NCBI RefSeq assembly: GCF_018399035.1
Contig: NZ_CP073760.1
Location: 3,786,001 to 3,850,000, forward strand
Length of the DNA stretch: 64,000 nucleotides
Reading direction: 5' to 3'
Origin: Thiocapsa sp.
GTDB lineage: Bacteria > Pseudomonadota > Gammaproteobacteria > Chromatiales > Chromatiaceae
The translations under genes were made by a program, and so were the position numbers. Under the pieces are notes generated by a model. It searched no databases. It was not told the DNA's origin and saw only the letters and a program-made list of their open reading frames with translations. Positions 34,540-42,992 of the stretch are shown one piece after another; position 1 is the stretch's first letter; each line of letters opens with the position of its first letter.

Positions 34540-35403
34540 ATGCTCGATCCCAACACCTGGTTCTCCGAGGTCGCCGCCGCGGACGGCGCCGCCTTCTCGC
34601 TGCGGATCTCCTCGAAGCTCCACGAGGAGCAGAGCCGCTATCAGCACATCGAGATCTACGAGACCGAGGGTTTCGGCAATCTCATGGTCATCGACGGCTG
34701 CACCATGCTCTCGACCCGCGACAACTTTCTCTATCACGAGATGATGTCGCACCCGGCGCTCTTTACCCATCCGAATCCCAAGCGGGTCTGCATCATCGGG
34801 GGCGGCGACTGCGGCACCCTGCGCGAGGTGTTGAAGCACCCCGGCGTCGAGCAGGCGGTTCAGATCGACATCGACGAGCGTGTGACGCGTCTGTCCGAGA
34901 TGTTTTTTCCTGAGCTCACCGCCTCCAACGGCGATGCGCGCGCGCATCTGTTGTTCGAGGACGGGGTGCGCTGGATCCAGGAGGCGGATGCCGGCAGTCT
35001 GGACATCATCATCGTCGACAGTACCGACCCCGTCGGTCCCGCGGTCGGTCTCTTCACCAGCGACTTCTACGCCCACTGCCGACGCGCCTTGGGCACGGGC
35101 GGCATTCTGGTTCAGCAGAGCGAATCCCCCCTGTATCACATGCGCATCCTGACCGAGATGCACACCGCGATGCGCAGCGCCGGTTTCCGCGACACCCGCA
35201 CACTCTTTTTCCCCCAACCGATCTATCCCTCCGGCTGGTGGAGCGCGACGATGGCGGGCACCGACCTGTCGCTCGGGGATTTTCGGCTCGAAGACGCTGC
35301 GCGCAAAGGCTTCGACACCCTCTACTACAACGCCGAGATCCATCGTGCCGCCTTGGCGCAACCCGAGTTCTTCCGCCGCGCGCTCGCCGAGATCGCAGAC
35401 TGA
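34540..35403 (+). CDS. speE: Spermidine synthase
   Basis: Transfers aminopropyl from decarboxylated S-adenosylmethionine to putrescine, 287 residues. Motifs include IGGGDCGTLREVLKH (SAM-like cofactor site), the DIDERV acidic loop and the catalytic IVDSTDPVGPA region. The ATG at 34540 gives the family's WFSE N-terminus; an in-frame GTG at 34489 is possible but lacks a ribosome site. It follows the ArsR gene by 63 bases, but a functional link is not obvious. A small hairpin follows the stop. Confidence 0.94.
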   Translation: MLDPNTWFSEVAAADGAAFSLRISSKLHEEQSRYQHIEIYETEGFGNLMVIDGCTMLSTRDNFLYHEMMSHPALFTHPNPKRVCIIGGGDCGTLREVLKHPGVEQAVQIDIDERVTRLSEMFFPELTASNGDARAHLLFEDGVRWIQEADAGSLDIIIVDSTDPVGPAVGLFTSDFYAHCRRALGTGGILVQQSESPLYHMRILTEMHTAMRSAGFRDTRTLFFPQPIYPSGWWSATMAGTDLSLGDFRLEDAARKGFDTLYYNAEIHRAALAQPEFFRRALAEIAD

Positions 35404-35419
35404 GCCCGATTGCTCGGGC
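35404..35419 (+). terminator. Short hairpin after speE
   Basis: GCCCGA-TTGC-TCGGGC, a 6-bp perfect stem starting at the base after the stop codon. No T-run, so it is only a candidate terminator. Confidence 0.35.
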
Positions 35420-35517
35420 CTTCCGACGCGTCGTATAGCGGACCGAGGTGAAGCAAGGTCCAGCGCTCCCGGGGGCGCCGAACACCGCCTGTTTGTTTCA
35501 CGGCGTTTCAGCCGACC

Positions 35518-35549
35518 TTGATGGGTTTCGCTGCGCTCTACCCATCCTA
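35518..35549. repeat. REP-like palindrome
   Basis: TGATGGGTTTCGCTGCGCTC followed by TACCCATCCTACG forms a hairpin (GATGGGT / ACCCATC). This sequence type is, to my knowledge, widespread between genes of gammaproteobacteria. Only one copy is seen in the window. Confidence 0.6.
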
Positions 35550-35561
35550 CGATTCGGAGGG

Positions 35562-35588
35562 CAAAAAAATGGGGCCCGACGGGCCCCG
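35562..35588 (-). terminator. Rho-independent terminator of the amtB operon
   Basis: On the minus strand GGGGCCC-GTC-GGGCCCC is followed by A and seven T residues. It lies 30 bases past the amtB stop codon and has the classical structure. Confidence 0.88.
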
Positions 35589-35617
35589 AAGAATTCACAA
35601 CAGCGTAAAGCGGACGA

Positions 35618-36877
35618 TCAAGAGCCTCCGCGAGCCCCGACAAACTCGGGATAGGCCTCCAGGCCGCACTCCCCGATATCGACACCCTCGTACTCCTCTT
35701 CCTCGCTGACTCGGATGCCCATGATGAGCTTGAGGATCAGCCAGACGATGAAGGAGGTCACGAAGACCCAACCCAGGATGGTGCCGAGACCGATCGCCTG
35801 AGCAGCGAAGCTGGCGTCGCTGTTGGTGATGGGTACCGCCATCAGACCCCACATTCCGACTACGCCATGCACGGAGATGGCGCCGACCGGATCATCGACC
35901 CGCAGCTTGTCCATGGTCACGATCGCGAAGACGACGATCACGCCGCCGATGGCCCCGATCATGGTCGCGAGCAAGGGCGAGGGTGTGAGCGGCTCGGCCG
36001 TGATGGCGACCAGCCCGGCAAGGGCACCGTTCAGGGCCATCGTAAGATCCGCCTTGCCGAACAACAGCCGCGCCGTGATCAGACCGAAGATGGTTCCGCC
36101 GGCTGCGGACATGTTGGTGTTGACGAAGATCGCCGCCACCGCATTGGCATCCTCGATGTTGGAGATGACCAGCTGCGACCCGCCGTTGAAGCCGAACCAG
36201 CCAAGCCAGAGGATAAAGGTACCGAGCGTAGCAAGCGGCATATTCGCGCCCGGGATGGCGTTGATCGATCCGTCTTTGCCGTACTTGCCCTTGCGCGCAC
36301 CCAGCAGAAGAACGCCTGCGAGCGCCGCCGATGCACCGGCCAAGTGCACGATGCCGGAGCCTGCGAAGTCAAGGAATCCGAGCTCGTCGAGGAACCCGCC
36401 GCCCCACTTCCAGTAGCCTTGCATCGGGTAGATGAACCCGGTCATCACGACCGCAAAAAGCAGGAAGGCCCAGAGCTTCATCCGCTCGGCCACGGCACCG
36501 GAAACGATCGACATGGCGGTCGCCACGAAGACGACTTGGAAAAAGAAGTCGGCCATCGCGGAGTAGTAGGTCTCTCCGTCGCTGCCCAGGACCTCGTCGA
36601 CGCTGTTGTCGCCGCCGAACATGAAACCCCAATCGATGGCGGGGATGAATCCGTTGCCGTCGGCCGGATACATGATCCCGTATCCCACCAGCATGTACAT
36701 GATCGAGGCGATCGCGAAGAGAGCGATGTTCTTGGTCAAGATTTCGGCGGTGTTCTTGGCACGGACCATCCCGGCCTCGAGCATCGCGAAGCCGGCGGCC
36801 ATCCACATGACCAGTGCGCCGGAGATGAGAAAATAAAAGGTATCGAGCGCGTAGCTCAACTCGGTAATTGCTTCCAC
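35618..36877 (-). CDS. amtB: Ammonium transporter AmtB
   Basis: Inner-membrane ammonium channel, 419 residues with about 11 membrane helices. The twin pore histidines are in GSGIVHLAGASAAL and ISVHGVVGMWG, and the FFFQ and AERMK motifs are present. It lacks a cleaved signal peptide and starts directly with the first helix. The start is GTG at 36877, with GGAG about 8 bases upstream; the frame stays open further. The cytoplasmic tail (RVSEEEEYEGVDIGECG) departs from the usual LDLSxHGE GlnK-docking motif, which is instead found intact in the small AmtB-derived protein just upstream. Last gene of the operon. Confidence 0.94.
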   Translation of the reverse strand: MEAITELSYALDTFYFLISGALVMWMAAGFAMLEAGMVRAKNTAEILTKNIALFAIASIMYMLVGYGIMYPADGNGFIPAIDWGFMFGGDNSVDEVLGSDGETYYSAMADFFFQVVFVATAMSIVSGAVAERMKLWAFLLFAVVMTGFIYPMQGYWKWGGGFLDELGFLDFAGSGIVHLAGASAALAGVLLLGARKGKYGKDGSINAIPGANMPLATLGTFILWLGWFGFNGGSQLVISNIEDANAVAAIFVNTNMSAAGGTIFGLITARLLFGKADLTMALNGALAGLVAITAEPLTPSPLLATMIGAIGGVIVVFAIVTMDKLRVDDPVGAISVHGVVGMWGLMAVPITNSDASFAAQAIGLGTILGWVFVTSFIVWLILKLIMGIRVSEEEEYEGVDIGECGLEAYPEFVGARGGS

Positions 36878-36945
36878 GTGAGAATCTCCAAGAGGTTCGA
36901 GGCGAGGCAGGCGCCGAGTCGGACGCATCCGCCTCGGCGAGCGGC

Positions 36946-37242
36946 TTAAAGGATGTAACCGCGCTCGCCGTGCTGAGAAAGATCGAGACCTTCGGTTTCC
37001 TGCTCCTCGGTGACACGCAGCCCGATGACCAGATCGACTAGCTTCGCGCGGACCATTCCGCCGTAGAAAAGCGCCAAACCCGGGATGGTCATAAATAGGA
37101 CGAGCGCGGTCGCGGTCAGCATCCAAGCCGTATCACCGCTGTTCAGAACAGGCACCTCCTCGGCCAACGCCAGTGCAGGCGTCAGCAGCGAGAGCGCCGC
37201 CAAGGCCGGCACGACCAGTCGTCGCGGTTCCAATGTGTACAT
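36946..37242 (-). CDS. Miniature AmtB: first helix fused to the C-terminal GlnK-docking tail
   Basis: 98 residues. A signal peptide (about 1-27, ending ALALA) is followed by an AmtB first-helix region ([20 protein letters not shown], then [11 protein letters not shown]). The sequence then jumps directly to an AmtB C-terminal tail ([20 protein letters not shown], then RGYIL). The roughly 300-residue pore core is missing, yet the frame is intact. It lies between glnK and amtB, so it should be co-expressed. It cannot be a channel. It might bind GlnK at the membrane or be a fossil kept by chance. The tail differs from that of the adjacent amtB, so it derives from another AmtB. Confidence 0.75.
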   Translation of the reverse strand: MYTLEPRRLVVPALAALSLLTPALALAEEVPVLNSGDTAWMLTATALVLFMTIPGLALFYGGMVRAKLVDLVIGLRVTEEQETEGLDLSQHGERGYIL

Positions 37243-37265
37243 CGTTGCGATCCTCTCGGCGACGA

Positions 37266-38464
<1,199 letters not shown>

Positions 38465-38874
38465 TGCTGTGTGCCTCTCGATGATGCGGGCTTGCGTGTC
38501 GAGGTTTAAAAATACCGGCTGGTGCCCGAGTGACCTCGCCGGTTATGACGTTGTGATGTCGATTAAGCAGATAGCGTGCCATGCCTCGACACCCTTACCG
38601 GAAAGAGGTATTTCAGCATCATGTGACAAAGACACAACAACGCACCGCACCAAGGCGAAGCATAAGCGAGCACCCGGAAGAACGGCCGCACCAGAAGGGT
38701 GCGGCAATACGGACGCCGATCGAAAGCCGGCCCACTTGCCCGCCGGGCCGTCCTATAATGGCGGCTGCATCGCGTCACGACGGCTCTCGCGACGATGGCG
38801 TCGCCGCGGAATCGGCACTCGCATCCACGTTGGACCCACGGGTCAAGCACAGACCGCAGCACAGAGGAACCCCC
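38465..38874. other. Divergent region between the nitrogen operon and ubiK
   Basis: About 410 bases. The left part holds the sigma-54 promoter of the nitrogen operon at 38567-38581. A TATAAT at 38754-38759 could be the -10 of the ubiK promoter, but the nearest -35-like TTGCCC is too close. No gene is supported. Confidence 0.5.
38567..38581 (-). promoter_or_regulatory. Sigma-54 (RpoN) promoter of the porin-glnK-amtB operon
   Basis: Minus-strand TGGCACGCTATCTGC matches the -24/-12 consensus TGGCACG-N4-TTGC at all fixed bases but one. The GG and GC doublets are exactly spaced. It lies about 100 bases upstream of the first start codon. NtrC-dependent activation at low nitrogen is the expected control; I did not find a clear NtrC site. 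Confidence 0.75.
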
Positions 38875-39141
38875 ATGTTGGATCCCAAGCAGCTCGACGA
38901 TCTCGCCCAGCGCCTCGCATCGGCGATGCCGAAGGGCCTTCAGATGTTGCAGGAAGACATCGGCCGCAATCTCCGAGCGTCGCTCGAATCCGGCCTGGAC
39001 AAGCTCGACTTGGTCACCCGTGAAGAGTTCGACGTCCAGTCCGCCGTCCTGGCGCGCAGCCGCGAGAAACTGGCGGTGCTTGAAGCGCGCATTGCCGAGC
39101 TGGAGCGTGCGCTCGCACCCGGGCGATCGGGGGCGGATTGA
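38875..39141 (+). CDS. ubiK: Ubiquinone biosynthesis accessory factor UbiK
   Basis: Helper of aerobic ubiquinone synthesis that works with UbiJ, 88 residues. It begins MLDPKQLDDLAQRLASAMP and ends in a coiled coil (SREKLAVLEARIAELERAL). AGAGGA lies about 9 bases before the ATG. An open frame continues upstream without protein-like content. comM starts 21 bases downstream. Confidence 0.9.
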   Translation: MLDPKQLDDLAQRLASAMPKGLQMLQEDIGRNLRASLESGLDKLDLVTREEFDVQSAVLARSREKLAVLEARIAELERALAPGRSGAD

Positions 39142-39162
39142 GGCCCCGATACCGAGCCGGTC

Positions 39163-40682
39163 GTGGCCCTCTGTATCCTGCACAGCCGCGCCCGGGTCGG
39201 CATCCACGCCCCCGCCGTCACGGTCGAGGTCCATCTATCCGGAGGGCTACCCTATCTGTCGATGGTCGGGCTGCCCGAGATGGCGGTCAAAGAGAGCAAG
39301 GACCGCGTGCGCGGCGCCTTGCTGAATGGCCGGTTCCAGTTTCCGCTCGGCCGGGTCACCATCAACCTTGCACCGGCCGACCTTCCCAAGGAGGGCGGGC
39401 GCTTCGATCTGCCGATCGCACTCGGCATCCTCGGCGCGTCCGGTCAGATCGTCACCGAGCGGCTCGAGCGGTATGAGTGGATCGGCGAGCTGGCGCTCTC
39501 GGGCGGGTTGCGCCCGGTCAACGGCGTCCTGCCCGTCGCGGTGGCGGCACGCGAGGCGGGCCGCGAGCTGATCCTGCCTGCGGAGAACGCCGCGGAGGCG
39601 TCGCTGGTCTCGGGGCTCGAGATCCGACCGGCGCGGCACCTGATGGAGGTGTGCGAGCATCTGAACGGGACGCGTGTGCTGCCGACCTTCGTGGCGGGCG
39701 AGCGAGTTTTCGTCGAGCCCGTCTATCCCGACCTCGCGGAGGTCAGGGGTCAGGAGCATGCGAAGCGGGCCTTGGAGATCGCTGCCGCGGGCGGCCACAG
39801 CCTGCTGTTGATCGGTCCGCCCGGAACCGGAAAGTCGATGTTGGCGAACCGGCTCCCGGGCTCTTGCCGCCGCTGAGCGAGGACGAGGCGCTCGAGGCGG
39901 CTGCGATCCGCTCGGTGAGCGACCGCGACCTGTTCGACCCTGCGCGCTGGCGCGAGCGTCCGTTTCGCTCGCCGCACCATACGGCGTCCGGCGTCGCGCT
40001 GGTGGGCGGCGGCAGCAACCCGCGACCCGGCGAGATCTCGCTCGCGCATCAAGGGGTCTTGTTTCTCGACGAGCTGCCCGAGTTCGACCGCAAGGTCCTG
40101 GAGGTCTTGCGCGAGCCCTTGGAGTCCGGTCATATCGACATCTCGCGGGCCGCGCGGCAGGCGCGTTTTCCGGCGCGATTCCAATTGGTTGCGGCGATGA
40201 ATCCCTGTCCATGCGGTTATCTCGGGGACAACAGCGGGCGCTGCCGTTGTACCCTTGACCAGGTGGGACGCTATCGCGGACGCATCTCGGGACCGCTGCT
40301 CGACCGGATCGACATGCACGTCGAGGTCCCTCGGCTGGACCTGTCGCGGCTCGGCGAATCCGCGTCGGAGACGCGGGAGACGACAGCGCTGGTGAGACAG
40401 CGCGTGGATCGCGCACGCGCCCGCCAGATTGCGCGCGCGGGCAAGGCCAATCACGTCATTGGACCCGCCGAGATCGAGCGCGACTGCGCACTGGAGTCCG
40501 ACGGGCAACGCATGATCCAACAGGCGATCACACGTCTGGCCCTATCGGCGCGGGCCTACCACCGGATCCTGAAGGTGGCCAGAACGATTGCCGATCTCGA
40601 CGGCCTCGCTCGGATCGAGCAGCGACATCTCGGCGAGGCGATCGGTTATCGTCGACTCGATCGCGGCAACCCGACGCCGTGA
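39163..40682 (+). pseudogene. comM: Mg-chelatase-like protein ComM/YifB, interrupted by a one-base frameshift
   Basis: ComM is a hexameric AAA+ helicase that promotes branch migration in natural transformation. The gene starts with GTG. The first frame covers the Lon-like N-terminal domain and Walker A ([19 protein letters not shown]), then breaks at about 39860 and stops at 39876. The second frame resumes exactly with [20 protein letters not shown] and runs to 40682 with Walker B (VLFLDELPEF) and the zinc-like CPCGYLGD region. One extra base at 39858-39861 would restore about 506 residues, the E. coli length. This is either a real inactivating mutation or a sequence error; both halves look otherwise conserved, which favours error or a very recent event. 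Confidence 0.88.
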
Positions 40683-40857
40683 TGAAACCGCGTCCGGTAA
40701 GACCTGCACTGTTTGATGCATCCACGGCCCTTCGCCGGGAAGTGGCCTGAAATGAGATATTGTTGAATCGTTTAAACCGCGCCGACTCCAGCGGACGTCA
40801 AGTCTGCCGGGGTCGATCCCATCCAAAAACATCGCACAACGCGCTAGGCGCGGTTTA
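40683..40857 (+). repeat. TAAACCGCG palindromic dimer, diverged copy E
   Basis: Starts directly after the comM stop with TGAAACCGCGTCC. The class I unit has lost its right end (no CGCGGTTTA near 40745). A spacer leads to a complete class II unit at 40773-40857, ending 11 bases before yheS. The central CCCATCCAAAAACATCGCA block of class II is kept. Confidence 0.8.
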
Positions 40858-40868
40858 GACCCGACACC

Positions 40869-42776
40869 ATGCTTCAGCTCCAATCACTCAGCCTGCGCCG
40901 CGGCCCGCACCTCTTGATCGAGGGTGCCGACGTCACCGTCTATCCGGGTCAAAAGGTCGGCCTGGTCGGCTACAACGGCTGCGGCAAGTCGAGCCTCTTC
41001 GCGCTGTTGCTCGGGGATCTCCACGCCGATGCCGGGCAAGCGACGATCCCGACCGGCTGGGAGGTCGCCCACGTCGCCCAGCACACCCCCGACAGCGAGG
41101 GTGCGGCGATCGATTTCGTGCTCGACGGCGACGCGGAGCTGCGCCGCATCCAGACCGAGCTTGCACGGGCCGAGGCGGCCGGCGACGGGCTGCATCAGGG
41201 CGAGCTGCTGGGGCGGCTGGAGGCCATCGACGCCTACGGGGCCGAAAGCCGTGCCGCGCGACTCCTGCACGGGCTCGGCTTCGCACCCGGCGACGAGCGC
41301 CGCCCGGTCAACAGTTACTCGGGCGGCTGGCGGATGCGTCTCGCCTTGGCGCGCACCCTCATGTGTCGCTCGGACCTCCTGCTGCTCGACGAGCCGACCA
41401 ACCACCTGGATCTCGACGCCGTGATCTGGCTCGAAGGCTGGTTGAAGGCCTATCCCGGAACACTCCTTTTGATCTCGCACGATCGCGATTTTCTCGATGC
41501 CGTGACCGGACACATCCTACATCTCGATCGTCAGCGCCTGACACTCTATGCGGGCAACTACTCGGCCTTCGAGCGCCAACGGGCCGAGCGGCTCGCCCAG
41601 CAGCAAGCCGCGAGCGAGCGTCAACAGCGCGAGATCGCGCACATGCGCAGCTTCGTCGAGCGCTTCCGCGCCCAAGCCACCAAGGCGCGGCAAGCACAAA
41701 GCCGCCTGAAGGCGCTCGAGCGCATGGAGCTGATCGCACCGGCCCACGTGGATTCGCCCTTTCGATTCGCGTTCGCCCCGGCCGAGAACCTGCCGCGGCC
41801 ATTGCTGCGCCTGGACGAGATCGCGGCAGGCTACGGCGACGGGCCCGTGATCGAGGGGGTTGGGCTTAGCCTCAACCCCGGGGATCGCATCGGACTGCTG
41901 GGGCGCAACGGGGCCGGCAAATCCACCTTCATCAAGATCCTGGCCGGGGAGCTGACCCCGTCGAGCGGGCGTTTGGAACGCGCTCAGGCCCTGAAGGTCG
42001 GCTATTTCGCCCAGCATCAGATCCACCAGCTGCATCTGGACGACAGCCCGCTCGGCCATCTGCGGCGTCAGGATCCGGGCGCGACCGAGCAGGTCCTGCG
42101 CAGCTATCTGGGCGGCTTCGGATTCGAAGGCGATCGCGCACTCGGCCCGGTCGGCCCACTCTCGGGCGGCGAGAAGGCGCGGCTCGTGCTCGCGCTGCTG
42201 ATCCGCCAGCGGCCCAATCTGCTGCTGCTCGACGAGCCGACGAACCATTTGGATCTCGAGATGCGGCATGCCTTGACCGAAGCGCTCCAAGGGTTCGATG
42301 GGGCCTTGGTGCTGGTCTCCCATGACCGTCACCTGCTGCGTGTGACCGCCGACACGCTGCTTTTGGTCGACGCCGGTGCAGTGCGAGCGTTCGACGGAGA
42401 TCTGGACGATTACCCCGCCTGGCTGGCCAACAACGATCCGAGTCGCGGCTCCGAGGCGACGCGCTCGACCGGGGTGCCGTCGGGCGCCGCAGCCGACGGC
42501 AACGAGCGCAAACAACAGCGTCGTCAGGCGGCACAATCACGTCAGACGCTGCAGCCGCTGCGAAAGCAGGAGAAAACGCTCGAGAAACGCATGGAAGCGC
42601 TTGCAGCCCGCCGCGCGGCGCTCGAGCAGACGCTCGCCGATCCGGACCTTTATGCCGCGGAAGCCAAGGCCCGATTGCTCGCGCTGCTCGAAGAACAACG
42701 CCAGGTCAGCACCGACCTGGAATCCACCGAGGAGGCCTGGCTCGAGGTCAACGAGGCAATAGAGCAGGCTCGATAG
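40869..42776 (+). CDS. yheS: ABC-F family ATPase, YheS-like
   Basis: Cytoplasmic double-ABC protein without membrane domains, 635 residues. ABC-F proteins act on ribosomes. First domain: Walker A GYNGCGKSS, signature SGGWRMRLALART, Walker B LLLLDEPTNHLD. Second: GRNGAGKST, LSGGEKARLVLA and a second DEPTNHLD. The inter-domain linker is rich in Gln/Arg (about 235-290), and a coiled-coil C-terminal extension (about 540-635) follows. Length and organisation match YheS rather than EttA; Uup is the main alternative. Confidence 0.9.
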   Translation: MLQLQSLSLRRGPHLLIEGADVTVYPGQKVGLVGYNGCGKSSLFALLLGDLHADAGQATIPTGWEVAHVAQHTPDSEGAAIDFVLDGDAELRRIQTELARAEAAGDGLHQGELLGRLEAIDAYGAESRAARLLHGLGFAPGDERRPVNSYSGGWRMRLALARTLMCRSDLLLLDEPTNHLDLDAVIWLEGWLKAYPGTLLLISHDRDFLDAVTGHILHLDRQRLTLYAGNYSAFERQRAERLAQQQAASERQQREIAHMRSFVERFRAQATKARQAQSRLKALERMELIAPAHVDSPFRFAFAPAENLPRPLLRLDEIAAGYGDGPVIEGVGLSLNPGDRIGLLGRNGAGKSTFIKILAGELTPSSGRLERAQALKVGYFAQHQIHQLHLDDSPLGHLRRQDPGATEQVLRSYLGGFGFEGDRALGPVGPLSGGEKARLVLALLIRQRPNLLLLDEPTNHLDLEMRHALTEALQGFDGALVLVSHDRHLLRVTADTLLLVDAGAVRAFDGDLDDYPAWLANNDPSRGSEATRSTGVPSGAAADGNERKQQRRQAAQSRQTLQPLRKQEKTLEKRMEALAARRAALEQTLADPDLYAAEAKARLLALLEEQRQVSTDLESTEEAWLEVNEAIEQAR

Positions 42777-42992
42777 TTGCCTAATTGACTCGACGAGACC
42801 CTTGAGGAGACCTTCACTCAGCGACCGACCCCGCTCGACCGAGCTGTCGATGCCTCTCGCATCCGATGCGAATCGGCAACTCGGCTCGAGCTCAACCCCA
42901 ACCGATCAAGGATCCAGCGGCGCCATGTCACCGTTCAAAAACCTCATCAGTGCCCGACCGAACGAGCAGTTCTTCGACCTCCCCCGCTGCCG

